Under the pieces are notes generated by a model. The model was not told the DNA's origin. It did not search any database and saw nothing but the letters and a program-made list of their open reading frames with translations. Below are positions 8,277 through 16,857 of a stretch of 64,000 nt of DNA, one piece after another (position 1 is the first letter of the stretch; every line of letters begins with the position of its first letter). The DNA lies in assembly GCA_031082285.1 (NCBI GenBank), contig JAVHLK010000010.1, positions 12,407 through 76,406 on the forward strand. Direction: 5' to 3'. This stretch comes from Desulfomonilaceae bacterium (lineage in GTDB: Bacteria > Desulfobacterota > Desulfomonilia > Desulfomonilales > Desulfomonilaceae). The position numbers were made by a program, and so were the translations under genes.

Positions 8277-9769
8277 TGCCATCGAACGAAGTCATGACGG
8301 ATCACGGTACGCAACGGGACACGGTTACCCCCGAACACAAATCGCCGGACCACTCGCCCGACGATCCCCGGCGACGGACGCTCGCCATTGGATTGGAACT
8401 GGCCAAGAGGGCGTTGCGCGCGGCGAACTTGGAGGAGCTCCTGTTTATCTTGGTGAATGATTCAAGGGCTCTCCTTTCATTTGATCGCTCCTTTCTCATC
8501 GTTCATTCTGAGGGACGTTCCGAGCTGGTCGCGACCAGCAATCAGCCCTACGTAGAGGTCAAGGCCGACCTGGTGAAACGTGTCAACAAGCTTGCCGCCG
8601 CCATCAAGCCCGTTGAAAAAGCCCTGGTGCTGTTGGCGGGAAACTTGCGACTCAGGGATCTGCCTGAAGAAACCGCTGCCGCATTGCAGAGCTTCATTGA
8701 ATACTCCGGATGCTCCACGCTCATGCTGGTTCCCATCAATTCCGGAAACAACGTGGTCGGCCATCTGCTATTCGAGTTTTTCAGTGAGACGCCTCCGGGG
8801 GAGATTGAGGCCGTGACCCTTCTGAACATGATCCCTTTCTTCGGCTCGGCGTTGACGGAGAAGTGGTTGCTGGACAGAAATAAATTCGTGCGTACCATTT
8901 ACAATCGAACGTTCTCAAAAGATCGGCGATCATCGGGACTGGGTCGCTACGTCATCAAGGCCGTGCTTCTATTATTATTGGCGGTTGTTATCGTAACCGG
9001 CATGTTCGCTCCTCTTACCCTCAAGGTCGGCGGCGAGGCGGAAGTGGTGCCGGACATGGAGTATTTTGCGTACGTGGAAAGAGACGGCATCGTGAAGGAG
9101 GTGTACGTCAGAGAGGGGGAAATCGTCGGAAAAGACTCACTCCTAGCCGTTCTGGATTCCCAAGAACTGGATTATGAGATTCGCAAAACTCAAAGAATGA
9201 TGGAAAGCTATCAAACCGAGATCGCCATCTTACGAAACATGGGCGCCGAAGATCCCACTAAGCTCGCTGAGAGCAAACTTGTGTCTATCAAAGCCGAACG
9301 ATCCCGCCAGGAAATGGAATTCCTCAATTGGCAGAGACAATTCCTGCAAATCAAGGCCCCACTGGAAGGAACCGTGCTCACCCAAAAGGTGGAAACACTT
9401 GTTGGCAAGAGATTCAAAGCAGGTGAACCGTTCTGTTCCATAGCGCCACACGAACACCTCAGCCTGGACATCTTCCTGAACGAAAGCGATACCGCCTACG
9501 TAAAACCGGACCAGACCGCGGTAATCTACTTCAACTTTCAACCGGACGAGGGCCGTCGTTTGAGGGTGAAGAGCGTCGCGCCCAAGTCGGAAACCCTGGA
9601 AAGACTGGGCGCAGTCTTCAGGGTCCGAGCGGAATTTGAAGCCGTGCCCCTGGGAGTCAGACCCGGCATGAAAGGCATTGCACAGATAGACACCGAAAAG
9701 AGCGAATTTTGGTTTGTGGTCACCAGACGTCTCAGGGCGAAGCTCAATGAGCTCATGCTGCTTTTCTGA
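8276..9769 (+). CDS. GAF domain - transmembrane - HlyD-type adaptor protein
   Basis: The ATG at 8276 shares its A with the TAA stop of the M50/HlyD gene, so the two are translationally coupled. The 497-residue product has an N-terminal cytoplasmic GAF-like domain (about 25-190; LLSFDRSFLIV...GCSTLMLVPI), one membrane helix (about 222-244; VLLLLLAVVIVTGMF) and a periplasmic membrane-fusion part with lipoyl halves around a helical hairpin (GIVKEVYVREGEIV ... LQIKAPLEGTVLTQ) and a C-terminal barrel ending RPGMKGIAQI. GAF domains bind small ligands or mediate dimerisation, so this adaptor could sense a cytoplasmic signal and change the export complex. It would be the second membrane adaptor of the set. 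No ABC ATPase follows. The role is inferred from architecture and neighbours. Confidence 0.85.
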   Translation: MPSNEVMTDHGTQRDTVTPEHKSPDHSPDDPRRRTLAIGLELAKRALRAANLEELLFILVNDSRALLSFDRSFLIVHSEGRSELVATSNQPYVEVKADLVKRVNKLAAAIKPVEKALVLLAGNLRLRDLPEETAAALQSFIEYSGCSTLMLVPINSGNNVVGHLLFEFFSETPPGEIEAVTLLNMIPFFGSALTEKWLLDRNKFVRTIYNRTFSKDRRSSGLGRYVIKAVLLLLLAVVIVTGMFAPLTLKVGGEAEVVPDMEYFAYVERDGIVKEVYVREGEIVGKDSLLAVLDSQELDYEIRKTQRMMESYQTEIAILRNMGAEDPTKLAESKLVSIKAERSRQEMEFLNWQRQFLQIKAPLEGTVLTQKVETLVGKRFKAGEPFCSIAPHEHLSLDIFLNESDTAYVKPDQTAVIYFNFQPDEGRRLRVKSVAPKSETLERLGAVFRVRAEFEAVPLGVRPGMKGIAQIDTEKSEFWFVVTRRLRAKLNELMLLF

Positions 9770-9987
9770 GGAATACGATGATTAGGTTCTTCGTTACGTT
9801 CCACGCCGTATAAGAAAACGACATGGGAATGCGGCCTCCGGGATTCGCGTGCATCGCCGACGATTCCCGACGGGCCGGTCATGAAGTTCCGGTTGTTGGA
9901 TCTTATGTTCAGTCGAGGATCGTCGTAGGGAATCCATACGCACGTTCCGCGTGCACGCCCTTGGAAAAGAGCGAGGAACAGACCGAT

Positions 9988-10800
9988 CTAGAACTCCGAG
10001 TCGTCGGGCGGGACCGCGAGCCCGTGGCCCGGGATGAATGGAATCGGCGCGACAGGATATCCGCGCGTCCACCGAATACCACATCGCAGGACCGTCTTGA
10101 CCGGCGCCGCGTGGAGAAACTCTTCGGGGTTACCGCCGGTCGCTTCACCTTCCAGGATGGAAGGTATGACTCTGATGCTGTGCCCTTTTTCCGGTGAGTA
10201 CTCATAAAAACGGTGCAGTTCCTCGGGAATCGTTCCGGAATAGGTCTCCAGTCCCGGTGGTTGGGCCTGGATGGAGTCCTTCAAGTGCGATCCCAATTCG
10301 ATCATTTCCCAGAGATTTTCCTTGGGATACGATTGTGCACAGAAACCTCTCACCGCGCGATCGAACTCGACTTCCGTCCACGGTTGCGTTCTTCCGATCA
10401 AAGTCTGCAAGTCTCTAAAAAATTTCCGGAATCCATTCTCCGTGTCCACGGAGAACTTTTTGCCCTTTTCATTGTAGAAGTGAACGGTGAGGACCTCTTG
10501 CTCGGACATCCTCTTGAACTGAGCCGAGCCGTCGGGAGAATGGTAATTCCACCACACATCGAAGATTTCTTCGTTACTCCGCGTTAACTTGATCATCGTC
10601 ACGACGAGCAGGACATCATCGAATCTGATCAGACCCGCACGCTGTTCGATCCCCAGATCCCGATCGTTGAAGTCAAGACCGGAGAGCCCTCGAATGAAGA
10701 GGCCCACCTCTCGAGATCCCTCGGGACGAGAAACAAAAATCCCCTGTACGCTCTCCCCGGGCACCAATCGAATGTTCTCCGGGTCAACCATCTGCACCAT
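9988..10800 (-). CDS. Hypothetical protein
   Basis: I do not recognise this 270-residue protein. It has no signal peptide or membrane helix and looks like a soluble cytosolic protein with mixed alpha/beta segments (SVQGIFVSRPEGSREVGLFI, VLTVHFYNEKGKKF). The start at 10800 is preferred because GGAGG stands five bases upstream; an in-frame ATG at 10812 is possible. It is convergent with the exporter operon (218-base gap) and lies downstream of the methyltransferase/ATP-grasp gene on the same strand, separated by a long hairpin, so it probably has its own promoter. Confidence 0.6.
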   Translation of the reverse strand: MVQMVDPENIRLVPGESVQGIFVSRPEGSREVGLFIRGLSGLDFNDRDLGIEQRAGLIRFDDVLLVVTMIKLTRSNEEIFDVWWNYHSPDGSAQFKRMSEQEVLTVHFYNEKGKKFSVDTENGFRKFFRDLQTLIGRTQPWTEVEFDRAVRGFCAQSYPKENLWEMIELGSHLKDSIQAQPPGLETYSGTIPEELHRFYEYSPEKGHSIRVIPSILEGEATGGNPEEFLHAAPVKTVLRCGIRWTRGYPVAPIPFIPGHGLAVPPDDSEF

Positions 10801-11002
10801 CGAATCCTCCATTATTTCTTCTAACAAAAAACCTTGCGGCGGTCCAGCGGTATTTGCCGTTCCCAGGGGACCCTCTTTGCCCGGCGACCGCAACGACCTT
10901 CGACAAATTTGCATTGGACCACGACTTTGAACGGTACGAGCGTATCCCACCCGAGACTGGTGCATCAAGGTCAAGCAGCACGGCTCACAATCATATGACT
11001 AT

Positions 11003-11062
11003 TGTGAAGACAATTGGTTCTCGGGTCCCCGGAAACCCGAGAAACCAATGTCTTCGTCACAC
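11003..11062. terminator. Long imperfect inverted repeat (hairpin)
   Basis: Arms of about 24 bases (11003-11026 and 11035-11062) pair with one or two bulges; the core ATTGGTT-CTCGGGT pairs with ACCCGAG-AAACCAAT around an eight-base loop. It lies just past the 3' end of the methyltransferase/ATP-grasp gene on the minus strand. No T run follows, so it may act as an RNA stabiliser or factor-dependent terminator instead. Confidence 0.45.
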
Positions 11063-11097
11063 GTCTCGGAGACTCGACGTCGGGCCGACAACCCCTT

Positions 11098-13041
11098 TCA
11101 CATTTGCCCCGCCGCGGGGAGAGCCAGCCGTTCTTCTGCCGCCCTGAGTATGGCCGTGAGCATTTCGGCATAGGACATCCCGGCCATGGCGGCCATTTTC
11201 GCCAGGTGGCCGTCCCAGCACCAACCCGGGTTCGGGTTCACTTCAAGCAGCTTTGGTTGCCCAGCTGCGTCGAGGCGCCAATCCAACCGGGTGTAGTCAC
11301 GACACTCAAGTCGTTCCGCGAGAACAGTGGACCACTCGATCAGATCTTTCTGTGTTTGGGGCGGCAGGGCCGCGGGAATCGACCTGATCCGCCAATAGGG
11401 TGAATCGGGACGCCACTTTGCCTCATAGCCGCATATGCGTGGAAGATCGTCGGGAAGGTCGGAATAATCCTCTTCGGCCATGGGAAGTACGGTGTATGAG
11501 CTGGGGGGGTTCCCTATGATCCCCACGGTAAGGTCGCTTCCGGTGAGAAACTCCTCCACGATGATGGGCTTCTCGTAGCCGAAATTGCGCCGAATATCCG
11601 AAATGGCGTCGAGCAAACCTTCGGCGTCAAACGCGACGCTCCGAGCGGTGATGCCGAAACTTGAATCGCCGAAATTCGGTTTCACCAATACCGGGAAACG
11701 AAGCGGCAAATCATAGGAGCAATCTTCGGGCTTGATGAAATGAGCTTCCGGTACGGGTATGCCCATTTCCTTGGCGATCCCCCGTACCAGAGATTTGTCG
11801 TAGCAAAAGGCGAGACACTGAGGTCCCGAACCGGTATACGGAATCCCCAGCGTTTCCAGGAGAGCGGGAACGTGAAGTTCCCGTCGCGGATCGTTTCTGA
11901 ATCCCTCGTCACAGAGGTTGAGCACCAGATCCGTCTGCCCCGCGATGCTCAACAGGTCTCGAATAAGCGTGTCGTGGTTCGTCAAGTACGTGAACCGGTA
12001 GCCGTCGATTTCCCGGAAAACCCCTTTCATCTGGTCTATGGTATAGAAATCGTCATCGTCGAAGACCGACAGAGGCTTCAAGGGGTCGGGCTTGCCGGGA
12101 TCGCCCAGAAGGACGACCACGTGCCTCTCTCCGACAGCCTTCTTTCGTTTCGCCGGTGACCATTGTTTACGGATTCGGCCCGTGACGACGAATCGCTTCT
12201 CCATCATTCCCAGATCTTGGGCCCGAGCCGAATCGGGTGACAATTCCGCGGGAAACGAGACGTCTCCGAATCCGGTTTCCCCCAGGAGATCGGATACCCT
12301 GTCCCGTGAGTAAAGTCGTTCCGCGTAAAACTGGTCGGCCAGGACTCCCTTGGATACGTGAGTGACCACTTCCCGAGAGACCATCCTCTCACCGTCCGAG
12401 GAGAGCGATCGCTCCCGACACACGAACAGGTTGTCGTCTATCCATTCCCACGACCGTTTCTGGAAATTGGCCTTCAAATACTCCCCATCCGCCAGGTCGA
12501 TGAGCAATCTTCCCCAAGGTTTCAGGACACGCGCCACTTCCTTGATGACCCGAAGGTCGTCCTCCAGCGTATCAAAGTATCCGAAGCTGTTTCCCAGCAC
12601 GAGTACCGCGTCGAATTCGTCGTTCTTGTACGGGAGTTTTCGGGCGTCACCTTCTCTGAATTTCGTCGCGAGCCCGAGGACCTTGGCGCGTTGCCTCGCC
12701 CTCTGTATGAGGTAGTGGGAACGGTCCAATCCCTCCACGTTCACGAAACCTCTTTTCGCAAGCTCGAGCGTATGACGGCCCTGCCCGCAGCAAAGATCCA
12801 GTATTCGGTGGTCTCCGGACAGTCTCAGCCATTGACACACTTGATCGACCTCGGCCGCGGTAATACGCGAATCGTCCACCACGTCCCCATCGGTCTTGAG
12901 ATAGAGCGAATTGAAAATCTTGTGCCACCAGTCCTGCGCTACGTGTTCCTCCAAACTCCTCACCGGGCCCAGACTTCTCACAAGAGGTCGGTCTCTCTTG
13001 GTGCGCGGCGGACTCTTCTTCAAAACGCTTTTCTTGGCCAT
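11098..13041 (-). CDS. SAM methyltransferase - D-Ala-D-Ala-ligase-like ATP-grasp fusion
   Basis: The 647-residue protein has two enzymatic halves. Residues 65-290 form a class I SAM-dependent methyltransferase with motif I LDLCCGQGRHTLELA, an acidic post-I residue (EGLDRS) and FDAVLVLGNSFGYF. Residues 305-640 resemble D-alanine-D-alanine ligase or related ATP-grasp carboxylate-amine ligases (VLVKPNFGDSSFGIT, IVEEFLTGSDLTVGI, LLEVNPNPGWCWDGH). ATP-grasp ligases of this type join amino acids through an acyl-phosphate; the attached methyltransferase suggests the substrate or product is methylated, for example a modified peptide or amino-acid natural product. AGGAGG lies 12 bases before the ATG. 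No peptidoglycan gene is adjacent, so a housekeeping ddl role is unlikely. Substrates are unknown. Confidence 0.85.
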   Translation of the reverse strand: MAKKSVLKKSPPRTKRDRPLVRSLGPVRSLEEHVAQDWWHKIFNSLYLKTDGDVVDDSRITAAEVDQVCQWLRLSGDHRILDLCCGQGRHTLELAKRGFVNVEGLDRSHYLIQRARQRAKVLGLATKFREGDARKLPYKNDEFDAVLVLGNSFGYFDTLEDDLRVIKEVARVLKPWGRLLIDLADGEYLKANFQKRSWEWIDDNLFVCRERSLSSDGERMVSREVVTHVSKGVLADQFYAERLYSRDRVSDLLGETGFGDVSFPAELSPDSARAQDLGMMEKRFVVTGRIRKQWSPAKRKKAVGERHVVVLLGDPGKPDPLKPLSVFDDDDFYTIDQMKGVFREIDGYRFTYLTNHDTLIRDLLSIAGQTDLVLNLCDEGFRNDPRRELHVPALLETLGIPYTGSGPQCLAFCYDKSLVRGIAKEMGIPVPEAHFIKPEDCSYDLPLRFPVLVKPNFGDSSFGITARSVAFDAEGLLDAISDIRRNFGYEKPIIVEEFLTGSDLTVGIIGNPPSSYTVLPMAEEDYSDLPDDLPRICGYEAKWRPDSPYWRIRSIPAALPPQTQKDLIEWSTVLAERLECRDYTRLDWRLDAAGQPKLLEVNPNPGWCWDGHLAKMAAMAGMSYAEMLTAILRAAEERLALPAAGQM

Positions 13042-13360
13042 TTACTTCGGTCGCCTCCTGCTCCGTTAATAACATCAGAACCATTGTCGCAATCTCGTCA
13101 AAATCCCACGTCCGGTCCGAGGTCCTCATCGAGCGCTCCGCGTCCCCCTCCTGACGTGGAGATAAGCCGCTCTGGGCCTAGGATTCCTGCGTTACACAGG
13201 GTGATCTTTCATGGGCATCAGCTATAGGACACCCGATGATGAAGGATGTCTATGGAAAAATGATCTGTTCGCAAGAAAATTTTCTGATCTGGACGAAGCG
13301 CCCTGAACCCCGACTCGGCAGGCATTCCTGAACCCAATAATATCCTGTGATAATAGGAAT
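13042..13360. other. Intergenic region, no gene seen
   Basis: This 319-base stretch separates two minus-strand genes. A short inverted repeat (ATTCCT near 13325, AGGAAT near 13355) lies just past the M32 stop and could form a weak hairpin. No convincing ORF or promoter was found. Confidence 0.4.
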
Positions 13361-14869
13361 CTAGACTCCGTATAGGCCTTCGTATTTGGTCTCCAGGTAT
13401 TCGACGAGAATGAGGGGGTTGATGCCTTCCCCGGTCACTCTCCGGATGAGGTCGTGAGGGCGAAATGTTGCGCCCGCGGAGTGAATCCGGTGTCGAAGCC
13501 ATCCACGCAAATGGGAAAACTCGCCTCGGGAGAACTGCTCGTCCAGATCCCCCAGTTCCTCTTTGGCTCTATGGAAGAACTGAGCCGCGTACACGTGACC
13601 GAGGGTGTAGCCGGGAAAATAGCCGAAGAGGCCGGAAGGCCAGTGGACGTCCTGCATGACTCCGCCGCGATGGTCCGTGGGCCTATGGCCAAGATACTTG
13701 TGACTCTTTTCGATCCATGCGGCCGGAAGATCCTTCACCTCTAAGACTCGGTTGATGAGATCTCGTTCCAACTCGAAACGCAAGACTATGTGGAGATTGT
13801 ACGTTACCTCATCCGCGTTGACGCGAAGGGACGCGGGATTGACCTGGTTGATCCACCGGACGACATCCTCGTGGGAAAGCGCCTTGAGATGGGGAAATGC
13901 CGCCATCAGATCGGGGAGAAGATGGTTCCAAAACCCATTTGAGCGAGCCACGAAAAACTCCCAGATCAAGGACTGGGACTCGTCAATGCTCAGGGAGGCT
14001 ACATGGCAGATCGGTTCACCCCAATGCTCTGTGGGAAGGCCTTGAACGTAGAGTGCGTGGCCGACTTCGTGCACTACACCGAACAGACCTTCTCGAAGGT
14101 CGGTCTCATTGTAGCGTGACGTAATGCGCACATCACCGGGTCCGAGTCCCGTTGCGAACGGATGGGACGAGATGTCTATTCTTCCGCTCTCAAGCCTGTA
14201 CCCCAGTTTCCGAGCAACCTCTGTTGCAAAATGCTCTTGATCGGGCACCGAGACCCGTGTAGTTGTGGGAGCCGTCATGCGATTGGATCGACCGTAATCG
14301 ATGCGCTCGAGGAGTCGCACCAGTGCCGCGCTCAGGGGGCCGAGCAACGCTTCTATGGACCGGGCGGTCTCCTCGGGCTCGTACTCGCCGAGCAGCGCGT
14401 CGTACGGCTCGTTCTCGTATCCGAGCAGTTCCGCCTCTTCCCTTTTCATGGCAGCGAGTCTTTCCATGAAGGGCCGTAAGCGAGGCCAATCATTTTTCGG
14501 GCAGGCCTTCTCCCATGCCGCCTCGGCTTCCGCTCCGGCACGCACGATGTCTGTAGCGAGCTTTGCCGGAACGCGTTTCAGGCGGTCATAGACTCGGCGC
14601 ACTTCTCGGACGTTTACCGACACGACGCCGAACCGGTCGTCGATCAGCGACGAATCTTCGACGGTTGACAGCAGATCCCCAATTCGAGGGTCGGTGAGCC
14701 GCCGATAACGCATCTTTGCCATCGCCGCAAGGTGACGCACGCGGTGAGCATGCCCTCTCGCCGGGATGTTGGTTCGCTGATCCCAATACGCGAGTTCCAT
14801 TGCCGAGTCCAAGTGAGCGATTTCTCGACTTCTCGACATGAGGTCTTTGTAGGCTTGAAGTGCGTTCAT
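13361..14869 (-). CDS. M32 family metallocarboxypeptidase (carboxypeptidase Taq type)
   Basis: The 502-residue length and sequence fit family M32, zinc carboxypeptidases that remove C-terminal residues from peptides in the cytoplasm. The zinc motif HEVGH is at 267-271. The family motif HESQS appears as DESQS (Asp replacing the His, the zinc-ligand Glu kept) followed by LIWEFFVARS. The N-terminus (SAMELAYWDQRTNIP) and the late YFPGYTLGHVYAAQ segment are also characteristic. GAGGA lies eight bases before the ATG. It is divergent from the MFS gene across a 183-base region with palindromes. A role in peptide turnover is expected; nothing indicates a specialised substrate. Confidence 0.92.
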   Translation of the reverse strand: MNALQAYKDLMSRSREIAHLDSAMELAYWDQRTNIPARGHAHRVRHLAAMAKMRYRRLTDPRIGDLLSTVEDSSLIDDRFGVVSVNVREVRRVYDRLKRVPAKLATDIVRAGAEAEAAWEKACPKNDWPRLRPFMERLAAMKREEAELLGYENEPYDALLGEYEPEETARSIEALLGPLSAALVRLLERIDYGRSNRMTAPTTTRVSVPDQEHFATEVARKLGYRLESGRIDISSHPFATGLGPGDVRITSRYNETDLREGLFGVVHEVGHALYVQGLPTEHWGEPICHVASLSIDESQSLIWEFFVARSNGFWNHLLPDLMAAFPHLKALSHEDVVRWINQVNPASLRVNADEVTYNLHIVLRFELERDLINRVLEVKDLPAAWIEKSHKYLGHRPTDHRGGVMQDVHWPSGLFGYFPGYTLGHVYAAQFFHRAKEELGDLDEQFSRGEFSHLRGWLRHRIHSAGATFRPHDLIRRVTGEGINPLILVEYLETKYEGLYGV

Positions 14870-14895
14870 TTCTTGAGTCCTCAGCCGGCACCGTG

Positions 14896-14924
14896 TTGAC
14901 TTGTACGCGCGGACAAGTTAGACA
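14896..14924 (+). promoter_or_regulatory. Promoter with overlapping palindromic operator, upstream of the MFS gene
   Basis: ACTTGT-N8-ACAAGT (14899-14918) is a perfect inverted repeat overlapping a -35-like TTGACT (14896-14901), with TAGACA at 14919-14924. The arrangement suits a dimeric regulator. A second palindrome, GTCTGC-N8-GCAGAC, lies about 14951-14970 in the same divergent region. Confidence 0.4.
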
Positions 14925-15052
14925 CGTCGGATCGGTTTGTTCTCCACGCGCGTTCGCGTGTCTGCTCGCGTTCGCAGACGCAAATGTCAGCGCGAGATCG
15001 ATCGACATGCCGCTGGATTCACGCGTGAACCAAGCAGGAGATTGCCTTCCGT

Positions 15053-16537
15053 ATGCGATGGCCCGTAAAAGAATGCCTGAGCGAAGAAGAGATTCGGTCA
15101 GGCCAAAGGTACGTGATTGGAGACGCGGTGGCGACTCAGGCCATCGTAAGTCTTACCACCGGTGCCTTGCTCGTTGCATACGCGCTCGAATTCGGCGCTT
15201 CCAACCTCACCATCGGGTTGCTGGCCGCTGTGCCTCCGCTCGCGCAACTGGTCCAGATACCGTCCGTTCATCTCGTTCAGAAGATCGGAAACAGACGCGC
15301 CATTTCTTTCTATTCGTGCATCGTCAGCCGAAGCTTCTTCCTACTCATCGGTCTCAGCCCTCTGATCTTTCCCCACGAGTGGGTCCTGCCGGTTCTGTTG
15401 GCCGGCCTCTCAGGGTACGGCGTTTTCGCGGCAATCTGCACATGCTCGTGGAACTCATGGATGCGAGACCTAATTCCCGCAAAGGAACTTGGGCGATTCA
15501 ACGCGAAACGAATGGCCATCGCCACCTCCCTGGGGATGGCAACGGCATTGGGAGCTGCTCAATACATCGACTGGTTTACCGGTACGTTCCCGGACCGGAC
15601 ATATGTTGCGTATTCGTCTCTCTTTGTCCTCGCCTTCGCGGTGTCCCTCGTCGATTCCTACTTCATCGCGTCCGTGCCGGAACCGGCCATGGAATCCAAC
15701 GGATCGGGCATACTGTCGACCATCCTCCACCCTTTGCGCAATCCAAATTTCAGGAGGCTGTTGAGGTTTCTCTGCTCGTGGAACTGCGCGATCAACCTGG
15801 CCGCTCCCTTTTTCGCGGTCTATATGTTGAGCAAACTAGGGTTGAGCGTGTTCTCGGTAATAGCTCTCGGCGTACTCGGCCAAATCATGAATCTCCTGTT
15901 CTTCCGCGTGTGGGGAGGACTTTCGGACCGCTTCAGTAACAAATCCGTCCTGAGATTATGCGGACCTCTGTTCATCGTCTGCATATTCGGCTGGACGTTC
16001 ACCTCGATGCCGGACAAGCACGTGATGACGATCCCGCTTCTCGTGATCCTTCATATCCTCATGGGAGTCGCGACAGCGGGGACAACCCTGGGTGCGTTCA
16101 ACATAGCCATGAAGCTGGCCCCCAAGGAACTGTCGGCAGCTTACCTCGCCTCCGCCGGTCTGGTCAATTCGCTGGCTGCAGGCCTTGCACCGGTGGCAGG
16201 AGGCTACTTCGCGGATTTCTTTGCCCAACGTCAACTTGCGTTGACTCTCAGGTGGACTTCCCCCGGGACCACCGTCAATATTCCCACCCTCCACTTGTCT
16301 CATTGGGATTTCTTTTTCTTCATCGCGGTACTGCTGGGGTGCCTGTCCATCTACTTCCTCGGCAAGGTGCAGGAAGAAGGAGAGGTGGAGAACAGAGTCA
16401 TTTTACAGGAACTCGTTTTCCACACCAGGAGACGAATGAGAAACTTGTCGACCGTGGGGGGCATTCGGTGGATGGTCGAATTTCCCTTTTCCCTTGTCAA
16501 GCAGCGGCGCAAAAACAAGAACAATAAATGTAAATAG
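15053..16537 (+). CDS. Major facilitator superfamily transporter
   Basis: This 494-residue polytopic membrane protein has about 12 hydrophobic segments in two halves, with a typical loop after helix 2 (VHLVQKIGNRRAI) and a second-half repeat (RVWGGLSDRFSNKSV). These match the MFS cytoplasmic loop 2-3 motif. The N-terminus (YVIGDAVATQAIVSLTTGALL) resembles a group of uncharacterised bacterial MFS proteins. It should move a small solute by proton coupling; the substrate cannot be read from sequence. AGGAG lies 12-13 bases before the ATG. It is divergent from an M32 carboxypeptidase, which might point to peptides or amino acids, but this is weak inference. The tail is Lys/Asn-rich. Confidence 0.85.
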   Translation: MRWPVKECLSEEEIRSGQRYVIGDAVATQAIVSLTTGALLVAYALEFGASNLTIGLLAAVPPLAQLVQIPSVHLVQKIGNRRAISFYSCIVSRSFFLLIGLSPLIFPHEWVLPVLLAGLSGYGVFAAICTCSWNSWMRDLIPAKELGRFNAKRMAIATSLGMATALGAAQYIDWFTGTFPDRTYVAYSSLFVLAFAVSLVDSYFIASVPEPAMESNGSGILSTILHPLRNPNFRRLLRFLCSWNCAINLAAPFFAVYMLSKLGLSVFSVIALGVLGQIMNLLFFRVWGGLSDRFSNKSVLRLCGPLFIVCIFGWTFTSMPDKHVMTIPLLVILHILMGVATAGTTLGAFNIAMKLAPKELSAAYLASAGLVNSLAAGLAPVAGGYFADFFAQRQLALTLRWTSPGTTVNIPTLHLSHWDFFFFIAVLLGCLSIYFLGKVQEEGEVENRVILQELVFHTRRRMRNLSTVGGIRWMVEFPFSLVKQRRKNKNNKCK

Positions 16538-16857
16538 TTGACCTTACGGAATCTTCAGCGGCAGGCGTACGGTCGCGTCCGGCCTGTGAATCTTTCGTAA
16601 ACGCCCTGAGCATTCAGATGCGCGTAATTGGAGACTCAATCCTTCGATCTGATTCAAACGATGCCGCGATACCCGAGGGCTGCACGCGTATACCGAGGTA
16701 TTTTTCGTTCAAGATCCGAAACACGTCGGATATCGTGGACTCATAGATTGACAGAAACGCAGGTTTTTTGGTAGAGTTACAAAGGGGTACCAAAGTTGCG
16801 GTTGATATGTGTCTGTCTTGTCGGCAGTGAAGGCAACCGGAATGGAGATCGTCAACA
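16538..16857. other. Intergenic region with promoter
   Basis: This 320-base stretch carries no convincing gene. It contains the promoter at 16748-16777 for the PilZ gene. No T-tailed terminator was seen after the MFS gene. Confidence 0.5.
16748..16777 (+). promoter_or_regulatory. Sigma-70 promoter for the PilZ/zinc-ribbon gene
   Basis: Perfect TTGACA (16748-16753), an 18-base spacer and TAGAGT (16772-16777) lie 80 bases upstream of the ATG. Confidence 0.55.
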
